In this document: positions 9,244 through 18,429 of the stretch, in pieces
How positions within the stretch are numbered: position 1 is the stretch's first letter
Layout of the letters: every line of letters begins with the position of its first letter
From: a virus
Direction: 5' to 3' (one strand)
DNA: 64,000 nt
IMG/VR virus record: IMGVR_UViG_3300037225_000932
Location: 62,001 to 126,000 of that record
Position numbers and translations under genes: made by a program
Notes under the pieces: generated by a model
What the model was told of the DNA's origin: nothing
What the model saw: only the letters and a program-made list of their open reading frames with translations
The model's database searches: none

Positions 9244-9963
9244 ATGGCTATTGTTCCAAGTGGGACAAGGAAAATAATGATCGCTCAAACTTTTGGAGCA
9301 GAAATGCCTCCGACCAATTTTGGTGCATTTGTCCCTACTGGTTCACCTAAAGAGACAGGGACTAGCGCGGAAGAGGTTCCTAAAAGTCTTGACGAAATAA
9401 AACTTCCAAAACCTAAAGGGTCAGACAATAAAGAAAACAAAGGTTTTGGAGATCTTATGGGGCAGCAACAAAAAAGCGATACAGCAACAGATTTAACTGA
9501 ATATGTTTTTAATAAACTTGAAAATTTCGGATATCCTCCAAGAAGATTAGAACAGTTTGAAGATGAATTTGTTCATGAAAAAATATTTCCAGGAGGAGTT
9601 AGAGAGGTAACTATAGTTATTCCAGATAGATATTATGCTATGAGGAAAAGGCTGTCTGATGCTGATTTTTCAGAAATAATTAAAGATATTCAAGAGAAAT
9701 ATAGTTTAAATTTTGTTGATGCTGAAAGAAAAGATAAAAAAATTAGTATGAATTTTACTTCTCAAAAGTCTCAAAGTGAAAATGAAGAACAGCCAGAAAA
9801 TTTTGGAGATGATGGTCTTGAGGATATTTATGGACCAGTTCAATCTAAGAGTAATGCTCCTAAACAGAAACAAAAAGTTACAGCAAAAACCATGAACGAA
9901 ATGATAAAATTAGGACGAGATATACTGTATGAAGCAATAATAAAAACGGAGAAAAATAAATGA
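9244..9963 (+). CDS. Unknown protein, 239 aa
   Basis: A good Shine-Dalgarno (AGGAGGAAATAAT) precedes it. The middle part ('LENFGYPPRRLEQFEDEF', 'GGVREVTIVIPDRYY') is a folded alpha/beta stretch flanked by Gln/Ser-rich linkers. No family recognised. It overlaps the next start by 4 nt. Confidence 0.65.
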   Translation: MAIVPSGTRKIMIAQTFGAEMPPTNFGAFVPTGSPKETGTSAEEVPKSLDEIKLPKPKGSDNKENKGFGDLMGQQQKSDTATDLTEYVFNKLENFGYPPRRLEQFEDEFVHEKIFPGGVREVTIVIPDRYYAMRKRLSDADFSEIIKDIQEKYSLNFVDAERKDKKISMNFTSQKSQSENEEQPENFGDDGLEDIYGPVQSKSNAPKQKQKVTAKTMNEMIKLGRDILYEAIIKTEKNK

Positions 9964-10628
9964 TCCAAAAAATGTCAGACCAACATAAAATAAAAACTAT
10001 TCCTCTTTTTGGTAAAGAAGAAGCAACAAAAGAAACAATAGTAAAAGTTGATAATAAAATTATTAAAGATAGTCTGTATGAGTCTAAATCAAAAAAAATG
10101 GATAATTCAGAAGCTATTAACCACAGAGGATCAGGAGTTATATTGTCTACTGGAGGCGGAAAAATAAAAGACACTGGTGGCCCAAATAAATATATAGGAT
10201 CAGAAACTAATAATAGTATATGGGATTCTTCTGTAATAGAGAAATTAATTCAAAAGAAAGATAACGGAGAAAAAATTAAAGAAACTAATAACGATATACA
10301 AAAAGTAAGAAATAGTATAAAACAAGAATCTTTAGATCATCTTGCTGAATCTCTTCGAGAAACAGATACCAGAAAAAACTCTACGATAACAAGTGTGGGA
10401 GAATATTCTGGTGGAACTTATAAATCTTCCAAATCAAATATAAGTATATTTGATAATGAAGCATTTGGTAGGCTATCAGAAAAATCAGAAGGAGAAAAGC
10501 TTTCTGATGAAATAAATAAACCAAAACAAAAAGATGAATCTTGGAAAAATAATTTTGGCACAAAGAAAACATCAAACTTAATAAATAGTTTGTTTGATAA
10601 TCCTTCTTCTAAGGAAAATGAAAAATGA
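9960..10628 (+). CDS. Unknown Ser/Asn/Lys-rich protein, 222 aa
   Basis: Starts within the preceding stop (ATGA). Low-complexity, hydrophilic, with short glycine patches ('NHRGSGVILSTGGGKIKDTGG'). No domain recognised. Its stop overlaps the next ATG, so 9244-12283 is tightly coupled. Confidence 0.6.
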   Translation: MIQKMSDQHKIKTIPLFGKEEATKETIVKVDNKIIKDSLYESKSKKMDNSEAINHRGSGVILSTGGGKIKDTGGPNKYIGSETNNSIWDSSVIEKLIQKKDNGEKIKETNNDIQKVRNSIKQESLDHLAESLRETDTRKNSTITSVGEYSGGTYKSSKSNISIFDNEAFGRLSEKSEGEKLSDEINKPKQKDESWKNNFGTKKTSNLINSLFDNPSSKENEK

Positions 10629-12283
10629 GAAAAAGTTCTCAAACCGTAAATACAGGTCTTGATCAATTAAAAGAAATTTTAAATGAAGCTAAGATATTAG
10701 GTATTAATATGCCTCCAGAATTACAAAAGCCAGGAACAGATCCGCAATTAGTTTTAACATATTTGAGAACTTTTTCTCAAGACGCAGGAAAAGCTACTAC
10801 TTTATTACAAAAAGTAAATGATTTTGCCGAAAGAGAGGTCGTAAACAGACAGAGAGAAGTTACAGAAACACAAGGAGCACAATCAGCTACACAAGGAGCA
10901 CAATCAGCTACACAAGGGGCACAGTCAGCAACAACAGCTAAAATTAAAAAATTTAATCTAAAACAGGCACAATCTCCTTTTGATATGACCACTCAAGATA
11001 CTACTCCTATTACAGATGAAACTTCAGAAAAAAGAACTTTTAATAGTATAGTAGATCTAGTATCCTTTTTAGATGGCACTGATATGAATAATGCTAGAGC
11101 AGAATTATTTAAAGTTATAGACGAAAGTAAACAGCAACAGGTGGCAGATATATTAGGACAATATTATGAAAAAGATTGGACAAGAGTTGATGATGCTGAA
11201 ACTAAAAAAATTAACTCTAAAGGAATGAAGTTTATTTGGGATGCTATCGTTTCAACTGCCAAATCTGAAACGGCTCAACTTGGAAATGTAGAAGGAGCAC
11301 AATTTAAAGAAACAGAAATAACTTCTTTTGTAAGTGATGTAAATAATTCTCTTAAAAAATTAGCCTATGAGTCAGTTAAAAACGAAAATAAACCTTTTAA
11401 TCTTAAAAAAGAAGCACAAGCTAAAACTACTGAAAATATAATTATGTATGGTCCTTCAGAAAAAAGATATGATGCCTTCCTGAGACAACCTATATCTGAT
11501 TGGCATATTGTAGAAAGAAATAAAGGTTTTGGACTAGTAGTAGATGATGCTTGGAATATAGACTGGGAAGCAATTTGGCGTGGTAATGTAATGGACAAAT
11601 ATTCAAGACCATACAGAGACACTAAAACTGGAGAATGGATTGGTGGTTATATCCAAAAGAGATTTGAAGTAGATAAGTGGATTCCAGCCCAAAATAATCT
11701 ACAATTGCTTCCTGGAGAACTTAGAAAACCTCTTATACCAGAAAGAGGTATAATTGAGGGCAGACTAGAAGCAATGAGACAAAAAGAAGGTAAAAAGAAA
11801 GGTTTTGAACCAGATTCTAGTGGTAAACCTTATTATTGGAATGGTGAGCCAGAATATGCGCAAACTAAAATAGCAACATTTAATCTAAAAAAATCAGCAC
11901 AAATTTGGCCGTTTAAGAAAAAAGAAAATTCAATACCTTCTTCACCAACAAAAACTGTTCAACAAGAAGATCCGGGCTGGAAGTTTAATTCACTACAGGT
12001 CTATCCTAACGATAGAAGTCATTTTAGAGTGTATGAGCTTCCAATAGAAGGAATAGATAAAAATGTAAATAAAGCACAATTCTCAGTAATAGAAGCAGGA
12101 AAGGATCCTAATGATGGAACTATATTTGAAGCACTTATTCACGGAGGATATTCAGACGCACTTTCGGCGGCGACGAGATTTGCTAGATCCCAAAATGAAA
12201 AAGTAAAATTAAAAGACTTAGGACCGTATGCTAGTTCTAAAGTAGAAACAAAGACATCAGATCTAAAAAAAAAAGTAGCATAA
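10625..12283 (+). CDS. Modular 552-aa protein with FNLKK repeats, ends at an A10 slippery run
   Basis: The protein is built of blocks separated by the tag 'FNLKK.AQ': 'KKFNLKQAQS' (about residue 112), 'KPFNLKKEAQ' (258) and 'ATFNLKKSAQIW' (418). It also has three tandem copies of 'ATQGAQS' (about 82-102). No catalytic motif seen. Just before the stop the codons CTA AAA AAA AAA GTA GCA TAA contain a run of ten A (12265-12274). A -1 shift there enters an open frame that continues into the zinc-ribbon ORF ending at 12678, so a longer fusion is plausible. Confidence 0.7.
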   Translation: MRKSSQTVNTGLDQLKEILNEAKILGINMPPELQKPGTDPQLVLTYLRTFSQDAGKATTLLQKVNDFAEREVVNRQREVTETQGAQSATQGAQSATQGAQSATTAKIKKFNLKQAQSPFDMTTQDTTPITDETSEKRTFNSIVDLVSFLDGTDMNNARAELFKVIDESKQQQVADILGQYYEKDWTRVDDAETKKINSKGMKFIWDAIVSTAKSETAQLGNVEGAQFKETEITSFVSDVNNSLKKLAYESVKNENKPFNLKKEAQAKTTENIIMYGPSEKRYDAFLRQPISDWHIVERNKGFGLVVDDAWNIDWEAIWRGNVMDKYSRPYRDTKTGEWIGGYIQKRFEVDKWIPAQNNLQLLPGELRKPLIPERGIIEGRLEAMRQKEGKKKGFEPDSSGKPYYWNGEPEYAQTKIATFNLKKSAQIWPFKKKENSIPSSPTKTVQQEDPGWKFNSLQVYPNDRSHFRVYELPIEGIDKNVNKAQFSVIEAGKDPNDGTIFEALIHGGYSDALSAATRFARSQNEKVKLKDLGPYASSKVETKTSDLKKKVA

Positions 12284-12345
12284 AAGAAAGCGATCTAAAA
12301 GAACCAAGAAGACCAAAAGGTAGTTCTTATTTTGATGGAAAACCA

Positions 12346-12678
12346 TTGGCTCAATCTTGGGTTTGTTTACAGTGCGGGGGAAGAGCATCTCAAAATGGTT
12401 GTGAAAATTGCGGATCAAAGAATGTAAGAAATATGGGGGCACAACCTCCTATCGCAGATACTAAATTAAAACATAATCAACCAATGATACAAAAATCTCC
12501 TGAATTTATTCAGCAGAATAATCCAATGTATACTACTGCTAAGAAAAAAGAACAACCACCATTAGGTGGAGTATATAAATCAGATGAGATTAAAATGATA
12601 AATAATGAAGAATTTGATGAATATTCCGATATAAATGATATAGATAATACAGCAAATGATTTAGAGATAGATGGATAA
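12346..12678 (+). CDS. Zinc-ribbon protein, likely -1 frame extension of the 552-aa protein
   Basis: The frame has no ATG at its front. The first usable start is TTG 12346 without a clear ribosome site, yet the frame is open back to 12241. Read from the A10 run it gives '...KEPRRPKGSSYFDGKPL' and then 'VCLQCGG', '..CENCGSKN', a four-cysteine zinc ribbon near the start. The rest is Pro/Asp-rich tail. Either a programmed -1 frameshift joins it to the upstream protein, or an indel in the A-run has split one gene. Confidence 0.6.
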   Translation: MAQSWVCLQCGGRASQNGCENCGSKNVRNMGAQPPIADTKLKHNQPMIQKSPEFIQQNNPMYTTAKKKEQPPLGGVYKSDEIKMINNEEFDEYSDINDIDNTANDLEIDG

Positions 12679-12689
12679 AGGAAAAGTAA

Positions 12690-15600
12690 ATGACCATTAA
12701 GTTTTCTGTGCCTGATAAAAATTCTAAAAATAGTATGGTATCTTCTTCTGGAAGCTATCAAACTAAAAATACAAATAATAAATATACAAAGAGTCAGGTA
12801 GCAAGAACACCTTTAACAAAGAACGCTCAATGGGCAGGATCTGGTGCTAATGTTACTTTCACTCAACCAATGTTCTTTTCTCCATTACATACGCCACAGA
12901 ACTGGCAAATTGCTAGCAAAAGAAGAGAGGAATATCAGTGGAGTTTTGTAGCTACAAACTCCTGTTTTGTAACACTTTCTGATTTTTCTCAAAGATCAAT
13001 AAGTGAGATTTATGATACTTTTTCGGTTAAAAACAAAGATATTGGAAAGGTTGAAAATCTTTCTATATTAAATGGAGACGGAGAGATATCTTATCCGGAT
13101 TTAGTTTCTAAACATTATGTAGAAAAAAAAGTAAATAAGATAAAAATAGGGGGGACAATAGAACTTATAGAAATTACAAATGATCATAAATGTATTGTGA
13201 TAAAAAGAGAAGACATAAAATGTTCTAAATCTATTTGGAAATGTAAAATATGTGTAAGTAATAAATCTTCATCTACTTGTGAAAAATTTAAGTGCGCAAA
13301 AAATAAAAATATAGAATATAATATATCTAGTATAAATGCCTCAGAAGTGAAAAAAGGAGACTTTTTTCTTGTTCCGTTTAATACAGAAGTTAAATCAAGT
13401 ATAATAAAAACAAAAGAGGAAGCAAGATACGCTGGACATCTAGCTTCTGATGGATGGGTATGTGATGGAAATAATCCATCCTCATATTTTACTAGTAGTA
13501 TTTGTATGCACGTAGACGAAGAGAAATATGTTTTACCTTCAGTAGAATATGTATTTAGTAAATTTAATATTAGCGCAAATAAGCATACAAAAAAATCTAA
13601 TAAAGTAGAGACCATAGGAAGCTCTAATAAAAAATTATTTCAACATTCTCATAGTCTTGTTCTTGGAAAAGGTAAAGATAAAAAGTTTACAGATCAAGTT
13701 GTATATTTAGATAATAATCTTCAAAAAGAAGTTTTAGGAGCATACATACAATCTGATGGTTCTTGGAACAAAAAAAATCAATGTATAGAAATAACTACTT
13801 ATTCTCCACATTTAGCTAATCAATTGCTTGTTATGTTTTATCGTTGTGGTATATTAGCCAGGGGTAATAAACAAAAATTAAGTAAATCAGCTTTTAGGTC
13901 AGAAAATAAATATAGATATATTATTAATGTGTCTTCTTCTGAATGTGAAAAAATAAAAGAATATGTTCCTGGAAAATGTTTTGGAATTAAAACTAAAAAA
14001 AACAGACATAGTAAAAGATTTTTCTGGAAAAACTATGTAGTTTCTCCTGTTGTAAGTAACGAAAGTTATGATTATTCTGGAGACGTTTATGATATAAGAG
14101 TTCCAGAAAAATTTACAGTTATAGTAAATAGTATAGCTATAAATCAATGTCGCTTCTATTACACTAACGAACCAAAGGTAGCAGCCGGTATAGATTTCTA
14201 TGCGCAATTTTGTATGAACGGATTTAAGCTTGAATGTTCAGATAAAAAAACATTAAAGTTTTATGAAAAAGTAGTTAAAGATTTACAACTCAATCATTGG
14301 TGTAAACATATAAGTCATGAATATTATATGTTAGGAGACGTTTTTCCTTTCACGAGTATAAGTTGTCCTCATTGTGGAGGAAAATCAATAAAACCTGATG
14401 GTTCACACTGCAATCACCCAGGAGGAACAATTGGACGTATTGTTTTAATGAATCCTGATTGGATTGAAGTAGAAAAAAATGTTTTAGCATCTGAACCTGT
14501 TTTTACTTTAGTTCCAGATGAAGAACTTAAAATGATTGTTTCGAGAAAACAGCCTAGACAAATATATGATAGATTGCCAAAAGATTTTATCAATATGATA
14601 GCTAGTGGACAGCCTATAATATTATCAAATAAATGTATAAGTCACATAAAACATACAGATAGTTCATATGGTAAATATGGTTCTTCTATATTAAGAAGAC
14701 TTTTTACTGTATTAGCATATAAGACAAAACTAATGACTGCGAACTGGATTATAGCAGAAAGACTTATTCTTCCAGTAAGAGTTATAAAAATAGGAGATAA
14801 AGATCGTCCTGCCGGTCCAGAAGATATTGCTGATGTTTCAAATCAAATATCTGCTGTAGTTAATGATCCAAATCTGACTATAGTTACCCATCATGCTTTT
14901 GATTATGAATATTACGGAGCAACGGGTAAGATACATAATATTACTGCTGAAATAGAACAAATAGGTAAAGAGATACTTGATGGATTGATGTTAAATCAAG
15001 CACTTTTGAACGGGGAAGCTTCTTGTCACAGTGAAGACACTTTAACATTAACAGATAGTGGATTTAAGAAATATGATCAAATAACAGAAAAAGATAAAAT
15101 AGCCTGTTATAATCCAAAGACTAATAAAATAGAATATCATCATTATAAAAATAAATATGTTTATGATTATAATAATAAAATGGTTCATTTTAAGAATAAT
15201 ATGATGGATATTCTGGTTACTCCAAATCATAGAATGTGGACCAGAAAAAGAGATAAATGTAATTTTGAATTTATTAATGCTTCAGATGTTGCCAGAAGAT
15301 CTTATTTTCTTAATAGAGTAGATGGATTTGATGGAGATTATATTAAAAATATAACTATTGGATCTGAAACCTATTCTATCTATGATTTTTGCCAAATGAT
15401 TGGTTGGTATATATCAGAAGGAACAACTTCAGAAGAAAAGAGAAAAAATAGAACTAGAAAAATAACCACATTAAACATACATCAGTCTAAAAATGGATAT
15501 AGAGAAGAAATAAATAGTTTATTTAACACAATGTTTAAGACGCACTATGAGACAGAAAAAGCTATATGTGTTTATAAACCAGATTTAGCTAAATGGCTAA

Positions 15601-17246
15601 AAGAAAATTGTGGAGGACATTCTTATGTGAAACAAATTCCTACATGGATAAAAAATCTAGATTCATCTTGTCTACAGGTCTTATTAGACGCTTATGTTCA
15701 TGGAGACGGAAGTTATTGTAATAAAGATAAATTTGGTAAAAAATCAGAAAAACATATAGTTATTTATACTTCAAGCGATCAATTAGCAAATGATATAGAA
15801 GAGATTTCTTTTAAGTGTGGATATTCTATTATAAGAAATATTAGAACAAAAGAACAATGCTCTAAAGGAAGATTTAATAAAAATGGATATGAATTTATAA
15901 CTAAAAAAGATCAACATATAATTTATCTTTCTAAAGGCAGAAAGGGTAAAGAAGTAATATTAGATTCTAGAGATAAGAGATATTACAAAAAAGAAATTCA
16001 ATCTATAGATTATTCTGGTAAGGTTTATTGTTTTACAGTTCCTTTTGGATTATTTGTCACCAAAAGAAATGATAAAATTACTATTCAAGGAAACTCATAC
16101 GCTAGTGCGCAAGTCGGTGTTGAAACTCTTATTAGAAGATTAGAGAGTTGGAGATCTACTTTAGCTGAATGGGTAGAAAATCACATATTTTTACCTATTG
16201 CTATGATGCAGGGTTTTATAGATGAGAGAGAAAGCAAAGAAATGGGAGAAGCAGTTTATATTTATCCAAAACTTAAATGGAATGATTTAAACCTAAGAGA
16301 CAAAACTAATCATCTTCAATTTCTCTCTCAGCTTCAAGATAAGCAGCTTATTAGTGTTCAAAAATTATTAGAAGAAGTAGATATAGATTATGATCAAGAA
16401 GTAGAAAGAATGAGAGAAGAACAGATGCTAGTTGGACCAAAAGGTCAAGCGGGCGGGGCTGGTGGAATGGGAGGTATGGGTGGAATGGGTGGAGCTCCTA
16501 TGGGGGGAGGTGGAGGAGGAATGCCTCCATTAGACTTAGGTGGAGGAATGGGAGGTGGAGGTGGGGTTCCTGGAAGTCCAGCAGGTGGGCCTATGGGTGG
16601 AATCCCTGGTGGAGACATGGGCGGATCTCCCGGTGGGGCTCCGGGAAGTCCAATGGGCGGATCTCCCGGTGGAGCAGTAGCAGAATCTAATTTGCCCAAT
16701 TTTAAGATAGGGCGAAAAGGATCTGGCAGAAAAACACTAAATGAACAGATGAAAGCTCCTCCTCCTAGAATGATCAAGCTTACCAAATTAGAACAAAAAA
16801 TGTATAAAATACTTGAGGGAATAAATATACCTAATCAATTATTTGGACAGTATAATGTTTTTGTTCCTGGAAATCCTCAACCTTTTGTTATTGATTTCGC
16901 TTATCCTTCTTACGGAGTAGGAGTAGAAGCAGATGGAGCAGCTTGGCATGAAAATATAGAATCTAAGATAAGAGATCAACAAAGGGATCAGAAGTTAGCT
17001 AATGTTGGTTGGAGAATTTTAAGATTTAAAGAAGATGCTATTTTACAAAAATCAGACGAAATAAAGAAAATAGTATTACAACAAATCCAAGAAGCTTTTA
17101 ACGAAAAGAAAAATAAAAAAGCACAAGAAATTCAATTTTTATTAAAAGAAGCTGGATCTTTTGAGAATAAGGAGGAAAAGTTTATTTATAACAAAATAGA
17201 TATAGAAGGAGATCTTGGCTTTATCTATTTAATAGGTACAGAATAA
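12690..17246 (+). CDS. Portal protein with two inteins and a C-terminal DUF559/Vsr-like nuclease domain
   Basis: 1518 residues before splicing. Host-protein parts are residues 1-91, 487-778 and 1136-1518, 766 residues in all. The portal character shows in 'CRFYYTNEPKVAAGIDFYAQ' and '...RRLESWRSTLAEWVEN'. Portal forms the DNA gateway of the head. After a Gly/Met/Pro-rich linker (about 1250-1330) comes a nuclease-like domain: 'PFVIDFAYP' (1398), 'GVEADGAAWHEN' (1413), 'RDQQRDQKLANVGWRILRF', the layout of DUF559/Vsr-type PD-(D/E)XK proteins. That fusion is unusual for a portal. The end carries 'NKKAQEIQFLLKEAG', like other head proteins here. Confidence 0.85.
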   Translation: MTIKFSVPDKNSKNSMVSSSGSYQTKNTNNKYTKSQVARTPLTKNAQWAGSGANVTFTQPMFFSPLHTPQNWQIASKRREEYQWSFVATNSCFVTLSDFSQRSISEIYDTFSVKNKDIGKVENLSILNGDGEISYPDLVSKHYVEKKVNKIKIGGTIELIEITNDHKCIVIKREDIKCSKSIWKCKICVSNKSSSTCEKFKCAKNKNIEYNISSINASEVKKGDFFLVPFNTEVKSSIIKTKEEARYAGHLASDGWVCDGNNPSSYFTSSICMHVDEEKYVLPSVEYVFSKFNISANKHTKKSNKVETIGSSNKKLFQHSHSLVLGKGKDKKFTDQVVYLDNNLQKEVLGAYIQSDGSWNKKNQCIEITTYSPHLANQLLVMFYRCGILARGNKQKLSKSAFRSENKYRYIINVSSSECEKIKEYVPGKCFGIKTKKNRHSKRFFWKNYVVSPVVSNESYDYSGDVYDIRVPEKFTVIVNSIAINQCRFYYTNEPKVAAGIDFYAQFCMNGFKLECSDKKTLKFYEKVVKDLQLNHWCKHISHEYYMLGDVFPFTSISCPHCGGKSIKPDGSHCNHPGGTIGRIVLMNPDWIEVEKNVLASEPVFTLVPDEELKMIVSRKQPRQIYDRLPKDFINMIASGQPIILSNKCISHIKHTDSSYGKYGSSILRRLFTVLAYKTKLMTANWIIAERLILPVRVIKIGDKDRPAGPEDIADVSNQISAVVNDPNLTIVTHHAFDYEYYGATGKIHNITAEIEQIGKEILDGLMLNQALLNGEASCHSEDTLTLTDSGFKKYDQITEKDKIACYNPKTNKIEYHHYKNKYVYDYNNKMVHFKNNMMDILVTPNHRMWTRKRDKCNFEFINASDVARRSYFLNRVDGFDGDYIKNITIGSETYSIYDFCQMIGWYISEGTTSEEKRKNRTRKITTLNIHQSKNGYREEINSLFNTMFKTHYETEKAICVYKPDLAKWLKENCGGHSYVKQIPTWIKNLDSSCLQVLLDAYVHGDGSYCNKDKFGKKSEKHIVIYTSSDQLANDIEEISFKCGYSIIRNIRTKEQCSKGRFNKNGYEFITKKDQHIIYLSKGRKGKEVILDSRDKRYYKKEIQSIDYSGKVYCFTVPFGLFVTKRNDKITIQGNSYASAQVGVETLIRRLESWRSTLAEWVENHIFLPIAMMQGFIDERESKEMGEAVYIYPKLKWNDLNLRDKTNHLQFLSQLQDKQLISVQKLLEEVDIDYDQEVERMREEQMLVGPKGQAGGAGGMGGMGGMGGAPMGGGGGGMPPLDLGGGMGGGGGVPGSPAGGPMGGIPGGDMGGSPGGAPGSPMGGSPGGAVAESNLPNFKIGRKGSGRKTLNEQMKAPPPRMIKLTKLEQKMYKILEGINIPNQLFGQYNVFVPGNPQPFVIDFAYPSYGVGVEADGAAWHENIESKIRDQQRDQKLANVGWRILRFKEDAILQKSDEIKKIVLQQIQEAFNEKKNKKAQEIQFLLKEAGSFENKEEKFIYNKIDIEGDLGFIYLIGTE
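12963..14147 (+). other. Intein 1 in the portal, with LAGLIDADG endonuclease
   Basis: 395 residues from Cys92 to the Gln before Cys487. Block A begins 'CFVTLSDFS', block B has T-x-x-H ('EITNDHKC'), and the C-terminal block reads 'VYDIRVPEKFTVIVNSIAIN' followed by Gln and then a +1 Cys. A terminal Gln in place of Asn is a known variant. Two dodecapeptide motifs, 'AGHLASDGW' and 'LGAYIQSDGSW', mark a LAGLIDADG homing endonuclease, so it may still be mobile. Joining the flanks restores 'SFVATNSCRFYYTNE'. Confidence 0.88.
15024..16094 (+). other. Intein 2 in the portal, with LAGLIDADG endonuclease
   Basis: 357 residues from Cys779 ('CHSEDTLTLTDSGFKKYDQI') to Asn1135, followed by +1 Ser ('GN' then 'SYASAQVG'). 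Block B is 'ILVTPNHRMW' (T-x-x-H). Block F is 'VYCFTVPFGLFVTKRND'. Two dodecapeptides, 'IGWYISEGT' and 'LLDAYVHGDGS', indicate a LAGLIDADG endonuclease. It differs in sequence from intein 1, so the two were acquired independently rather than by duplication. Confidence 0.88.
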
Positions 17247-17695
17247 TGTTAGAAAATATGTTTAATCTTTCAAAATTTTCAGCTTGGCCTACTGGCAAGC
17301 ATAGAAAAAGGATTAGAGACAGAGGTATTCATTGGGAGGAATCTTATAAGGAAAAATCTGCGCCTTTAAAAAAAAGATTTATTAGAGATATTGGAGAAGG
17401 ATCATATTATCGCTGGGAGGGTCATGATTATACTACTAATTCTGATTATTTTATAGTTGTAGGTCCGGCACAAGATCGCTATGGTAAAAAACTATTTTTC
17501 GCAGGCATAAAAAAACTTCCTCCTAAGCATGAAAGGAAAAAGATTTATGCTCCTAGCGGAAAATACTTTACAACCATATTAGCAGCATTAAGTCATTCAA
17601 ATAGAATGTGGTCCGCTCCTTTTCCTAGAAATCAAATAAATTATACGGCTTCAGATCTCGCTAATATTAATATACCAAGAAAACTTAAAGCATAA
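17246..17695 (+). CDS. Unknown protein with FNL N-terminal tag, 149 aa
   Basis: Its ATG overlaps the portal stop (TAATG). The protein starts 'MLENMFNLSKFSAWPTGKH', close to the 'FNLKK' tag of other proteins here. A folded part follows: 'GSYYRWEGHDYTTNSDYFIVV', 'KKLFFAGIKKLPP'. Basic throughout. No family recognised. Coupling to the portal suggests a head-completion role (inference). Confidence 0.65.
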   Translation: MLENMFNLSKFSAWPTGKHRKRIRDRGIHWEESYKEKSAPLKKRFIRDIGEGSYYRWEGHDYTTNSDYFIVVGPAQDRYGKKLFFAGIKKLPPKHERKKIYAPSGKYFTTILAALSHSNRMWSAPFPRNQINYTASDLANINIPRKLKA

Positions 17696-17758
17696 ACAAA
17701 GGGAACAAAGGGAATAAAGATATAGATATATTTTAAGTCATTTTTTTTAAGGACTTTC

Positions 17759-18364
17759 ATGGATTTACAAACAATAATAAGTGCCGGAACAGGAATAGGA
17801 GCCATCATAGCTGGATCTATTATAGTTTTATATGGACATATAAAAAGTAATATTAAAAAAAGAAAAAGAGATCCTCTGTATTGTCTTAATGATGATATTC
17901 TTATTCAAGATGCTTTAACGGAATTAAGGGTAAAACTTGGTGCTGATAGAGTTTATATAACTCGATTTCATAATGGTGGAGAATATTTTGACGGAACTGC
18001 TATAAAAAAGATATCTAGAACACATGAGTCTTGTAAAAGAGGATGTTCTCATGAACTTTTAGGTTTTCAAAATGTTCCAACTTCTTTAGTAACAGAAATA
18101 ATTAGTATGCTAGAAGAGTCTAATAGGACTAATAATGTTTCTTTTAAAAAAGTAGAACAAATAGAAAGCGGTTTTCTAAAAAATCATTTAATAAATGTTG
18201 AAGCTAGATTTATTATTAAATACAGATTAAAAGTAAGAATGAATTTATTTGGATATTTAGGAGTTCAATATTCAAAAGAAGATGTTAATATAACTGACGA
18301 TATTAAAAATGATATAATTAAAACAGCAGGTATTATAGAAAATATATTTATTTCAAAAAAATAA
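17759..18364 (+). CDS. Membrane-anchored GAF-like protein, 201 aa
   Basis: One hydrophobic segment at residues 5-26 ('IISAGTGIGAIIAGSIIVLY') followed by a basic stretch predicts an N-in or signal-anchor protein. Residues 45-195 look like a GAF-type sensor: 'LTELRVKLGADRVYITRFHNGG' and later 'LFGYLGVQYSKED'. Two Cys in 'HESCKRGCSHE'. The signal sensed and its role in the phage are unknown. Confidence 0.55.
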   Translation: MDLQTIISAGTGIGAIIAGSIIVLYGHIKSNIKKRKRDPLYCLNDDILIQDALTELRVKLGADRVYITRFHNGGEYFDGTAIKKISRTHESCKRGCSHELLGFQNVPTSLVTEIISMLEESNRTNNVSFKKVEQIESGFLKNHLINVEARFIIKYRLKVRMNLFGYLGVQYSKEDVNITDDIKNDIIKTAGIIENIFISKK

Positions 18365-18429
18365 AGGATTTATTATTACTATTTAACAATAGTAATTTTA
18401 TACATTGTTTATAGAAAAGGTATTTCATT

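Noticed and set aside
16445-16786. Proline-rich antisense ORF under the portal linker
   Set aside because: Mirror of the Gly/Met-rich coding repeat; no start signal.
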